A DNA stretch of 64,000 nucleotides from Nocardia vinacea NBRC 16497 (GTDB lineage: Bacteria; Actinomycetota; Actinomycetes; Mycobacteriales; Mycobacteriaceae): the NCBI RefSeq assembly GCF_000308835.1, contig NZ_BAGN01000416.1, positions 1 through 64,000 on the forward strand, given 5' to 3'. The position numbers were made by a program, and so were the translations under genes. The stretch's first letter is position 1, and each line of letters opens with the position of its first letter. The notes below the pieces were generated by a model that worked only from the letters and a program-made list of their open reading frames with translations, ran no database searches and was not told where the DNA came from. This document shows, one piece after another, positions 56,874-64,000 of the stretch.

Positions 56874-58922
56874 TCAGTGGGTGGCGGTGAGGTCATAGAC
56901 CGTGACGCCGTCGATCGTCTGGGCGGTGAAGTTGTCTTCGACCCAGGCCGCGATTTCGCCGGCGGCCTGGCTGCCGCCGCTCCCTGCTCCGCGCATCCCG
57001 CCCATGATCTGGGCGCTGATGAAGTAGTGGATCTTGTGTTGGGCCACATAGTCTTCGAACTCCGACAGCGTGGGTGCCGGGTCGGTGCCGTTGAAGCCGC
57101 CGAGGGCCATGACCGGATCACCGGTGGCCAGTTGGTATCCGGCGGCATTGCTCGAGCCGACGACGGCGGCGACCCAGGTGTAGTTGTCGGCGTCGACGCT
57201 CAGCGCCGCGGTCAGGTTCGCGCCGGGCGTTATGCCGCCGAACATTCCGCCCATCGGGGCACCGCCACCCGCGCTACCGCCTCCGCCCGTGCCGGTTGGC
57301 GCACCCGCACCACTGCCGGTCCCGGTCGATGCGCCCGCGCCACCGCCCAGCGCACCCGCGGTGCCACCCTGCGCACCCACGCCACCGTCAGTGCGGCCCG
57401 GCGCACCCGGGACACCATCGGTGCCGCTGGGCCGCCCGCCGCCCGGGAAGGACCGGCCCGCACCGGCTGGTCCGGCGGACGGGATCGCACCGCTGTGTGT
57501 GGTCGCCGCGGTGGCCAGTGCGTAAGCGCCGGGTGCGGCCAGGCCGACGGCCACGGCGACCGCGAGGACACCAGTCGCAACGGCCTTCGGCAACCGACCG
57601 ACTACCAGCAGCAATGCCGCCGCTCCGACACCGGCAATCGCGACCACCGGTCCCAGCCACGGCAGCCAGTCGCGGGTCCGCGCGAGCAGGACGCAGGCCA
57701 GCACGACGGTCACCAGCAGCGCACCGGACAGCACGGCCGTCGCCCGAATATCGTTGCGGCGCTGCCACAATAGGCTCGCGCCGACCCCGATCGCGCCCGC
57801 GATCGCCGGCGCCAGCGCCACCGTGTAGTAGGGGTGCAGGATGCCGTTGGCGTAGCTGAACACCACGCCGGTCACGATCAGCCAGCCCAGCCACAGCAAT
57901 AGTGCCGCCCTGGTCGGATCGGTGCGCGGGGCCCGACGGGTGAGCCACAGTCCGGCGACGCCGAGGATCAATGCGGCGGGCAGCAGCCAGGCGATCTGGC
58001 CGCCCATTTCCGAACCGAACAAACGGGCCCAGCCGACGTCGGAATTCAGGTTCCCGAGGCCACCGGTCTCGTTACCGGTCAACCGGCCGAAACCGTTGTA
58101 GCCCAACGCCAATTCGAGCACGCTGTTGTGCTGCGATCCACCGATATAGGGCCGCGAGGACGCGGGCCACAGCGCGACGAGCGCCAAATACCATCCTGCG
58201 GATACCACCATCGCGAGCACAGCGGCGACCGATCGAATGATCCGGGTGCGCAGCGGCGCATGCGCGGCAAGCAGATACACCAGCGCGAACGCGGGCAGCA
58301 CCAGGAACGCCTGCATCATCTTGGCCAGGAAGCCGAAGCCGACCGCAACACCGGCCAGCGGCAACCACCAAGCGCCGCTGTCCTTTTCGATGGCCCGCAG
58401 CACACAATAGGCCGCGACGGTCAGCAGCAGCACCAGCAGCGCGTCCGGATTGTCGAACCGGAACATCAGCGTCGCCGCCGGTGTCAGCGCCAGCACCGCA
58501 CCGGCCAGCATCCCAGCCCAGTGGCCGCTGACGCGGCGCACCGCCGCGTACAGCACCGCGACCGCAGCAACGCCATCGAGCGCCTGCGGCACCAGCAGAC
58601 TCCAGGAGTTGAAGCCGAACAGCCGCGCCGAAATATCCATCACCCAAAGCGCTGCGGGGGTCTTGTCGACGGTGATCGCATTGGCCGCATCGCTGGAACC
58701 GAACAGCATCGCCTTCCAGCTCTGCGATCCGGCCTGCACCGCGGCGGCGTAGAAGTCGTTGGCCCAACCGCTGGCACCGAGATTCCACAGATACAGCAGT
58801 GCTGTCGCGATGAGCAGCACCACGAGCGATACCCGCCGCCACAGCGGGCCGCGCCCGGATGACCGCGCATCCGATGGCTCGACCGCCGCGGCGGCAGGAG
58901 CTCCCAGCAATGTTGTCGTCAT
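56874..58922 (-). CDS. GT39/ArnT-like membrane glycosyltransferase, tandem paralogue
   Basis: The 682-residue protein parallels its neighbour throughout: GWANDFYAAAVQAGSQSWKAMLFGSSDAANAITVDKTP, RFDNPDALLVLLL, the same TM order and a Gly/Pro-rich C-terminal region with GTGSGAGAPTG-like runs ending in MALGGFNGTDPAPTLSEFEDYVAQ. The two genes are 29 nt apart and arose by tandem duplication. DKPP in one and DKTP in the other is a notable difference at a conserved loop. Sugar donor and acceptor are unknown. Confidence 0.92.
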   Translation of the reverse strand: MTTTLLGAPAAAAVEPSDARSSGRGPLWRRVSLVVLLIATALLYLWNLGASGWANDFYAAAVQAGSQSWKAMLFGSSDAANAITVDKTPAALWVMDISARLFGFNSWSLLVPQALDGVAAVAVLYAAVRRVSGHWAGMLAGAVLALTPAATLMFRFDNPDALLVLLLTVAAYCVLRAIEKDSGAWWLPLAGVAVGFGFLAKMMQAFLVLPAFALVYLLAAHAPLRTRIIRSVAAVLAMVVSAGWYLALVALWPASSRPYIGGSQHNSVLELALGYNGFGRLTGNETGGLGNLNSDVGWARLFGSEMGGQIAWLLPAALILGVAGLWLTRRAPRTDPTRAALLLWLGWLIVTGVVFSYANGILHPYYTVALAPAIAGAIGVGASLLWQRRNDIRATAVLSGALLVTVVLACVLLARTRDWLPWLGPVVAIAGVGAAALLLVVGRLPKAVATGVLAVAVAVGLAAPGAYALATAATTHSGAIPSAGPAGAGRSFPGGGRPSGTDGVPGAPGRTDGGVGAQGGTAGALGGGAGASTGTGSGAGAPTGTGGGGSAGGGAPMGGMFGGITPGANLTAALSVDADNYTWVAAVVGSSNAAGYQLATGDPVMALGGFNGTDPAPTLSEFEDYVAQHKIHYFISAQIMGGMRGAGSGGSQAAGEIAAWVEDNFTAQTIDGVTVYDLTATH

Positions 58923-58993
58923 GCTTCGATCGTCGCGGCCCGACGTAGTTGCAAGCTCTGTCGTAACTGTGAGTTCGCTGTGTGGCGCAGCGC

Positions 58994-60502
58994 TCAGTTC
59001 GCGGCGGTGACACCGGGCAGACGCACGGTGAATTCGGTGCGGCCGGGCACACTGTCCACGGAGATATCGCCGCCGTGCGCCTTGACGACGGCCGCGACGA
59101 TCGCCAGCCCGAGACCGGTGCTGCCCGCCCGCCGCGAGCGCGACGAGTCACCGCGCGCAAAACGCTGAAAAACCATCGGCTGCAAGCCTTCCGGGATGCC
59201 CGGACCATCGTCGGTCACCCGCCACACCGCTCCACCGTCGCCGTTGAATTCCAGTGCGGTGAGTACCGTGGTGCCGGGACTGGTGTGGACGCGCGCGTTG
59301 GTGAGCAGATTGGCGAGCACCTGATGCAGCCGAGCCGCGTCACCGGTGGTCACCACCGGCTCGTCGGGCAGCTCCAGATCCCAGCGGTGTTCGGGACCGG
59401 CGATATGCGCATCGCTCACCGCGTCCACGGTCAGCTGGGTCAGATCTACCGGCTCATGCTCGAGCCCACGTCCGGAATCCAACCGCGCGAGCAACAGCAT
59501 GTCCTCGACCAGACCCGTCATCCGCCGGGATTCGGAGTGCACCCGGCCCATCGCATAGGCCACCTCACCGGGCACCTCGGCCCGTTTGCGTTGCGCCAGT
59601 TCGGCATAGCCGCGAATGGCGGCCAGCGGGGTGCGCAGTTCGTGACTGGCATCGGCGAGGAATTGCCGGACCCGGGTCTCGCTGTCGTGGCGCGCCGACA
59701 ACGCGCTGGTGATGTGATCGAGCATCCGGTTAACCGCCGCACCGAGCTGCCCGACCTCGGTGCGCGGATCGGCGTCCGCGGCCGGAACCCGCACGGGCAG
59801 TACGACTTCGCCGCGATCCAGTTCCAGATCGGCCACCCGGGCGGCCGTCGCCGCGACTCGATCCAGTGGTGCGAGCGCGTGCCGGATCAGCCAGATACCG
59901 ACCGTGATCGCGATGATCGACACGATCGCCGTCACGATCCCGAGGATCAGCAGGACGCGCAAGAGGGTGGCGTCGACCGCCGTCAACGGCATACCGGTGA
60001 CAACGATCTCACCCGACCACGTCGTATCCGCCACCACTCGATAGCGGCCCTGACCGTCGAGCGCGACATCGACCGGCTTCCCGTTGGCCGGCACCGCGGC
60101 AAGCTGCTGTTGTGCGGTATGCGAGAGGGCACGCTGTGCCCCGTCGGCACCGATCCGGCCCGCCTTGGTGACGCTCCCCTCGTGGACGATGGCGCCGATC
60201 GTGTCGGGCTGGATGCCGCGCCGATCCAGGAAATCCGGTCCCGGACCGGAACCCGATGGCGGCGGCGGTGGCGGCGGCATCGACGGCTGGCCGCTGGGTC
60301 GTGGCCCGAGGCTCGGACCACCGCCGACATCACCGAGTGAACGCTTCTGCACATCGACCAGTTCGGTATCCAGCTGATGTACCAGGAACTGCTGCAATGC
60401 GAATTCGGTCGCGGCGCCGGTACCGACGACCACGATCACCAGCAACAGCACCTGCCCGACCAACAGGCGGGCCCGCAGCGACCAGCGCCGCGGCTTCAGC
60501 AT
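58994..60502 (-). CDS. Two-component sensor histidine kinase
   Basis: The 502-residue kinase has TM1 at about residues 12-33, an extracytoplasmic region with a Pro run (SMPPPPPPPSG), TM2 (LLRVLLILGIVTAIVSIIAITVGIWL), a HAMP-like linker, phosphoacceptor His in FLADASHELRTPLAAIRGY, and the ATPase motifs NLLTNARVH, DDGPGIP and GLGLAIV. ATG 60502 follows GAGGTGG; ATG 60538 or GTG 60514 overlap the regulator stop and are alternatives. It resembles mycobacterial TrcS/TcrY-type kinases. Confidence 0.93.
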   Translation of the reverse strand: MLKPRRWSLRARLLVGQVLLLVIVVVGTGAATEFALQQFLVHQLDTELVDVQKRSLGDVGGGPSLGPRPSGQPSMPPPPPPPSGSGPGPDFLDRRGIQPDTIGAIVHEGSVTKAGRIGADGAQRALSHTAQQQLAAVPANGKPVDVALDGQGRYRVVADTTWSGEIVVTGMPLTAVDATLLRVLLILGIVTAIVSIIAITVGIWLIRHALAPLDRVAATAARVADLELDRGEVVLPVRVPAADADPRTEVGQLGAAVNRMLDHITSALSARHDSETRVRQFLADASHELRTPLAAIRGYAELAQRKRAEVPGEVAYAMGRVHSESRRMTGLVEDMLLLARLDSGRGLEHEPVDLTQLTVDAVSDAHIAGPEHRWDLELPDEPVVTTGDAARLHQVLANLLTNARVHTSPGTTVLTALEFNGDGGAVWRVTDDGPGIPEGLQPMVFQRFARGDSSRSRRAGSTGLGLAIVAAVVKAHGGDISVDSVPGRTEFTVRLPGVTAAN

Positions 60503-60515
60503 CCGGCGCGCCACC

Positions 60516-61265
60516 TCAGTTCGCGGGCTTGAGGACATATCCGGCGCCGCGCAGGGTGTGGATCATCGGTGCCCGTCCACTGTCGATCTTCTTGCGCAGA
60601 TACGAGACATACAGCTCGACGATGTTGGAACGGCCGCCGAAGTCGTAACTCCACACCCGATCCAGGATCTGTGCCTTGCTCAGCACCCGCTTGGGATTGC
60701 GCATGAAGAACCGCAGCAATTCGAATTCGGTGGAGGTCAGCACGATCAACTCACCGGCCCGGATGACCTCGTGACTGTCCTCGTCGAGCACCAGATCGCC
60801 GACCACCAGCTGCGCGCCGCTGTCCTCAGTGGCCACGCCGGTGCGGCGCAGCAGCGAACGCAGCCGCAGCACCACCTCTTCGATGCTGAAGGGTTTGGTG
60901 ACATAGTCGTCGCCGCCCGCGGTCAGCCCGGCGATGCGGTCCTCGATCGAATCCTTTGCGGTCAGCAAGAGCACCGGCAGGTACGGCAGCTGTGCGCGCA
61001 GCTTGCGCAGCACCTCGAGCCCGGTCATATCCGGCAGCATCACATCGAGCACCACCACATCCGGGCGGACCTCGCGTGCCTTCGCGACGGCCGTTCGACC
61101 ATCGCCCGCTGTGCTGACCTCCCACCCCTCGTACCGCAGGGCCATCGACATCATGTCGGCCAGCACGGGCTCGTCATCGACGACCAGCACAGTGATGGCG
61201 CTGCCATCGGCGCGGCGCATGACAACTCGTTCGGCCGGCCCGTTCCCGGCGCTCATCGCGGACAT
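60516..61265 (-). CDS. OmpR-family response regulator
   Basis: The 249-residue regulator has a receiver domain with VLVVDDEPVLADMM, the phosphoacceptor Asp in DVVVLDVMLPDMTG and Lys in YVTKPFS, followed by a winged helix (ELIVLTSTEFELLRFFMRNPKRVLSKAQILDRVWSYDFGGRSNIVELYVSYLRKKI). It is coupled to the sensor kinase downstream. It is divergent from the Gly-rich anchored protein gene at 61429, a possible target together with the GT39 genes. Confidence 0.95.
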   Translation of the reverse strand: MSAMSAGNGPAERVVMRRADGSAITVLVVDDEPVLADMMSMALRYEGWEVSTAGDGRTAVAKAREVRPDVVVLDVMLPDMTGLEVLRKLRAQLPYLPVLLLTAKDSIEDRIAGLTAGGDDYVTKPFSIEEVVLRLRSLLRRTGVATEDSGAQLVVGDLVLDEDSHEVIRAGELIVLTSTEFELLRFFMRNPKRVLSKAQILDRVWSYDFGGRSNIVELYVSYLRKKIDSGRAPMIHTLRGAGYVLKPAN

Positions 61266-61428
61266 CGTCTTACCATGGCCGCGAACGCTGAGGGGTAGCT
61301 GTGCCGAAACTATGTGTCAGCTGTGAGCGCGCGCCCAGCGGATCCAGAACCAGCGCACAGCCGACACCAAGGTAGGCGGATCAAGGTCGGATCGGAGCAT
61401 TTATTCGTCCGCACTCACAAGGAGCACC

Positions 61429-62121
61429 ATGAGCCACCCTACTCAACAGCCGTCATCGGAACCCGACACGGTCTGGGGCGCACCACGCCCCGCGCAGGCG
61501 GGCACCTGGTCCACCAAGAAGACCCTCGCCGCGGTCGGGATCGCCGGAGCGATCGCCGCGGCGGGCGGCGGTGCCATCTACGCGGCATCGTCGTCCAATT
61601 CGAACAGCAGCCATGGTCCGGGCGGTCCCGGTGGCATCGGAATGTCGATGAACGGCGCGTCGGGTCGGTCCGGTCAAGCGGGTGGCCCCGGCTCCGGAAC
61701 CATGATTCCCGCGGCGCTACACGGGGAGTTCGTCGTCGCCGACAGCAATGGCGGTTACACCACCGAGCTCACCCAGACCGGCACCGTCACCGCCGTGAGC
61801 GCGACCTCCATCACCGCCACCAGCAGCGACAACTACACCCAGACCTACACCATCTCCGGCACGACCAGCGCGTCGACGGTGAAAGCCGGGGATACCGTGA
61901 GCATTCGCGCTACCAAGACCGATGGCACCGCCACCGTGACCTCGATCACCGCAGGCAATGCGACCGCGCCGGGCGGTATGAGTGGCGGTCCGGGTGCGAT
62001 GAACGGCGCACCCGGTCAAATGAGCGGCGGTCCCGGTCCGGCGGGCGGTGGACCCGGCCAGCTGGGCGACGGCACGTCCGGAGCCGGCCGGGGCGGTGGG
62101 CAGAGCCGAACCGGCAACTGA
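61429..62121 (+). CDS. Gly-rich membrane-anchored protein with a DUF5666-like strand domain
   Basis: The 230-residue protein has a cytosolic N-terminus (PSSEPDTVWGAPRPAQAG), one TM segment (TLAAVGIAGAIAAAGGGAIYAA), a Gly/Ser-rich stretch, a beta domain (TGTVTAVSATSITATSSDNYTQTYTISGTTSASTVKAGDTVSIRATK) of DUF5666-like type, and a Gly-rich tail. The Gly-rich style matches the tails of the GT39-like proteins. It is probably an envelope protein and divergent from the response regulator. Confidence 0.85.
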   Translation: MSHPTQQPSSEPDTVWGAPRPAQAGTWSTKKTLAAVGIAGAIAAAGGGAIYAASSSNSNSSHGPGGPGGIGMSMNGASGRSGQAGGPGSGTMIPAALHGEFVVADSNGGYTTELTQTGTVTAVSATSITATSSDNYTQTYTISGTTSASTVKAGDTVSIRATKTDGTATVTSITAGNATAPGGMSGGPGAMNGAPGQMSGGPGPAGGGPGQLGDGTSGAGRGGGQSRTGN

Positions 62122-62248
62122 CCGGTTCACAGCTGGCACTTAACTTCCGCCAACGAAGAACAAATGTTGGGGCTCAACGATTCTCGTGGTCGGCCCGGAG
62201 ACGCGGGCCGACGGTTTCGGATCTGATCCGACAACAGGAGGAACGCAG

Positions 62249-62533
62249 ATGAGTTTCACATCGAAGCTGGCAGTGACCGCGGCGGCCGGTGCCGTCGCAC
62301 TCGGCATGCTCGGCATCGGAGCCGGTGCGGCGAGCGCCGACGGACCCCAGGGACCAGTGCCCGGACAGCAGTGCCAGCCTCCTGGCGATCACCCGCAAGG
62401 CCCGCCCCCCGGCGACCACCCGGATGGGCCGCCGCCCGGCGACCACCAGGGCCCACCCCCCGGCGACCACCAGGGCCCGCCGCCCGGTGACCACCCGCAG
62501 GGCCCTCCGCCGCAGTGCCAGCCCGGTCAGTAA
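62249..62533 (+). CDS. Secreted protein with five PPGDH repeats between two cysteines
   Basis: The 94-residue protein has a Sec signal peptide (MSFTSKLAVTAAAGAVALG, cleavage predicted after ASA at residue 30). The mature part is QQCQ, then repeats of PPGDH followed by PQGP, PDGP, QGP, QGP and PQGP, then PPQCQPGQ. The two cysteines bracket the repeat and could form a disulfide. AGGAGG lies upstream of ATG 62249. His/Asp-rich repeats could bind metal; function unknown. Confidence 0.85.
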   Translation: MSFTSKLAVTAAAGAVALGMLGIGAGAASADGPQGPVPGQQCQPPGDHPQGPPPGDHPDGPPPGDHQGPPPGDHQGPPPGDHPQGPPPQCQPGQ

Positions 62534-62553
62534 CCCATTGCAGCCCAACACAT

Positions 62554-62607
62554 CCCGATGACGTAAGCCCGGCGGCGGACTCACCAGTCCACCGCCGCGC
62601 TTCATCG
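62554..62607. terminator. Extended hairpin after the PPGDH-repeat gene
   Basis: Segments GGCGG-C-GGAC and GTCC-A-CCGCC around 62571-62597 form the core stem, extended by AAGC/GCTT and CGATG/CATCG on the outside with small bulges. It follows the stop by about 20 bp. Confidence 0.6.
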
Positions 62608-62698
62608 GCATAGGCAAGTAGTTGCCATAAATCGGCCGCAAGGCGAAAAGCCCAACCACACCGCGACCACCGGACCCGCCGCGGCAGCAGCAGCCCCG

Positions 62699-62771
62699 GA
62701 TCAAGATCAGGTGGCACTGGTGGCGGGGGCTTCTCGGGCGATGCCGCCACAGATTCCACCTGATCTTGATC
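62699..62771. repeat. Perfect 16-bp inverted repeat with a 41-nt structured centre
   Basis: GATCAAGATCAGGTGG (62699-62714) and its exact complement CCACCTGATCTTGATC (62756-62771) are separated by 41 nt, which contain a second partial pairing (GGTGGC / GCCGCC). The pair lies about 95 bp before the DUF2165-like gene. A small non-autonomous element or a stable RNA hairpin are possible. Confidence 0.8.
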
Positions 62772-62865
62772 GCGCGAGGGGGAGCGGGATTCTTGAATGA
62801 CTGGCTAGCTGCGATGGGCTGAACCCCCTGTGGGTCATGGCATTTCGAATCTTGCGGAGTGAAGT

Positions 62866-63579
62866 ATGATGGCTCGGGCGGTCGCTCGGAGTGGCAGGGG
62901 CCGTATCGAAGTCTTGTGCCAATCGACCGAGGTGGCGGATATGGGTCTGAGTGGTAAGCGGTTCCTGGATGTGGCCGGGAGCAGGGATGCGGCCGTGACG
63001 GTGCTGGCATCGATCACCGCGTTGTACTACCTGATCGTCGCGGTCACCAACTGTATCGACACCGATACCAACCGGCGCGGCGTGCAGGCGGTGCTGTCGA
63101 TGCAGGCCACGATCCACCACTCCGGTACCGACTGGCATGCCATCACCAACAGCACGGTCATCCTTATCGCCTATATCCTTATCGTGACCTGGGAGTATCT
63201 GACCGGCTTCGTGCTGCTCGCGGGTGCAGCGACCGGCTGGTGGGCACTGATCGGCCGGAACTCCGCCAGAACCGCACTCGCAGCGAAGTTGTCGAGCCTC
63301 GGCTGGACCATGGCGGTGCTGCTGTTCGCGGGCGGCTTCCTCACCATCGGCGGCGAGTGGTTCCGGATGTGGGCGAACAAACAAGTGAACGCCACGTCGG
63401 CGGCGCTGCAGAACTTCCTCCTCGCGGCCGTGGGACTCATCCTCGTGCACATGTCGACCCGCTCCGAAGCCCGAGTCGGCGAGCCGAGCGTGGAAGATAC
63501 GCCCAGCACAGAAGGCGATACTCCCACCACGGAAAGCAACGCACCCGGTGGGGAAAGCGATACACCCCCGGAGCGGTAG
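62866..63579 (+). CDS. DUF2165-family membrane protein
   Basis: The 237-residue protein has four or five TM segments: DAAVTVLASITALYYLIVAVTNC, STVILIAYILIVTWEYLTGFVLLAG, LSSLGWTMAVLLFAGGFLTIGGEWFRMW and LQNFLLAAVGLILVHM. The TNCIDTDTN and GEWFRMW motifs are those of the DUF2165 small integral membrane family. A hydrophilic Thr/Glu-rich tail with DTPSTEGDTPTTES repeats follows. ATG 62866 is not certain; ATG 62941 (MGLSGKRFLDV) is a good alternative. Confidence 0.8.
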   Translation: MMARAVARSGRGRIEVLCQSTEVADMGLSGKRFLDVAGSRDAAVTVLASITALYYLIVAVTNCIDTDTNRRGVQAVLSMQATIHHSGTDWHAITNSTVILIAYILIVTWEYLTGFVLLAGAATGWWALIGRNSARTALAAKLSSLGWTMAVLLFAGGFLTIGGEWFRMWANKQVNATSAALQNFLLAAVGLILVHMSTRSEARVGEPSVEDTPSTEGDTPTTESNAPGGESDTPPER

Positions 63580-63652
63580 CGCTCACCGATGACCTTCTCA
63601 CTCGAGCCCAGCGCACATCCCGACGACGGATAGCGAGAACTACGCTGCGAGG

Positions 63653-64000
63653 GTGCACACGACACGGGCTTATTCGATTTGGGGTGTCGGTGTTGCCGCG
63701 TACGTGATCGCGGTGTTGCAGCGGACATCGTTCGGAGTTTCCGGGTTGGCTGCCGCCGAGCGGTTCCATGCCAGTCCCGCGATGTTGTCCGGATTCGTTG
63801 TGCTGCAGGTCATCGTGTATGCCGGAATGCAGATTCCGGCGGGGTTGATGCTCGATCGGGTCGGCTCGCGCGCGATGATCGTCGCGGGTGCCGTGATCAT
63901 GGCGCTCGGCCAGGGCGTGCTGGCGGCTACGGAATCGCTTCCGTTGGCGATTGCGGGCCGGGTGCTGGTGGGCACCGGCGACGCCTTCACCTTCATTTCG
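63653..64000 (+). CDS. MFS transporter, N-terminal part, cut by window edge
   Basis: The first 116 codons of a major facilitator protein are present. GTG 63653 begins VHTTRAYSIWGVGVAAYVIAVLQRTSFGVSG; TM segments follow, with the motif-A-like loop AGLMLDRVGSRAMIV between TM2 and TM3 and AGRVLVGTGDAFTF in TM4. The rest lies beyond the window. Substrate cannot be inferred. Confidence 0.88.
   Translation, partial: MHTTRAYSIWGVGVAAYVIAVLQRTSFGVSGLAAAERFHASPAMLSGFVVLQVIVYAGMQIPAGLMLDRVGSRAMIVAGAVIMALGQGVLAATESLPLAIAGRVLVGTGDAFTFIS

Overview
The window is high-GC DNA whose gene content points to a mycolic-acid actinobacterium, probably Nocardia or a relative. The evidence is the many GTG/TTG starts, the F420-type oxidoreductases, paired heteromeric acyl-CoA dehydrogenases, an Ltp2-like aldolase with its DUF35 partner, KshB-like ferredoxin reductase architecture, and tandem GT39-type transferases beside a two-component pair. 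The genus is inferred from family knowledge and was not tested by search.

About 1-54.2 kb is dominated by an acyl-CoA catabolic island, interrupted by unrelated genes at about 25.3-31.3 kb and 35.6-42.3 kb. It encodes two acyl-CoA ligases, seven acyl-CoA dehydrogenase polypeptides (three adjacent pairs plus one single), four enoyl-CoA hydratases, two thiolases, an Ltp2/DUF35-type retro-aldolase pair, two family III CoA-transferases, several SDRs, a 3-hydroxyisobutyrate-dehydrogenase-like enzyme, a thioesterase, a Rieske oxygenase with a remote KshB-like reductase, an odd amidohydrolase, two luciferase-like oxidoreductases and a split B12-dependent acyl-CoA mutase with its MeaB-type G-protein. 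Together these look like activation, ring or chain oxygenation, beta-oxidation, retro-aldol cleavage and a carbon-skeleton rearrangement of a bulky branched or cyclic acid. The substrate is unknown.

The main unifying signal is a 37-bp operator made of four alternating inverted half-sites, GAGAAT-N3-ATTCTC-N7-GAGAAT-N3-ATTCTC. Copies of varying quality sit at 5159, 5698, 14728, 15518, 20188, 23666, 31328, 46399 and 52521, with a two-half-site remnant at 50810. They lie in promoters of the catabolic transcription units and flank the only TetR-family regulator in the window (14866-15519). I infer one TetR regulon covering about 47 kb. A second notable point is the mutase at 44817-46394. It keeps the Tyr/Arg pair that methylmalonyl-CoA mutase uses for a carboxylated substrate, but has lost several other active-site residues.

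Other regions: 25.3-30.2 kb holds a DHA2 exporter, an AraC regulator, small unknown proteins, an AlkD-like protein and a CadD remnant. 31.46-32.74 kb is a stand-alone TnpB (IS605-type) element inserted beside a regulon operator. 35.6-42.2 kb carries a threonine-aldolase-like enzyme with an orphan ectoine synthase, an erythromycin-esterase-like protein divergent from a double-HTH MerR regulator, an APH-like kinase, a hydrolase and a truncated haemoglobin. 54.2-62.5 kb is a cell-envelope region: MarR, two paralogous GT39-like membrane transferases with Gly-rich tails, a sensor kinase/response regulator pair, a Gly-rich membrane-anchored protein and a secreted PPGDH-repeat protein. The end holds a DUF2165-like membrane protein and a partial MFS transporter.

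No rRNA, tRNA or CRISPR array was seen. Alignments to named enzymes are from memory of family motifs, and no database was searched.
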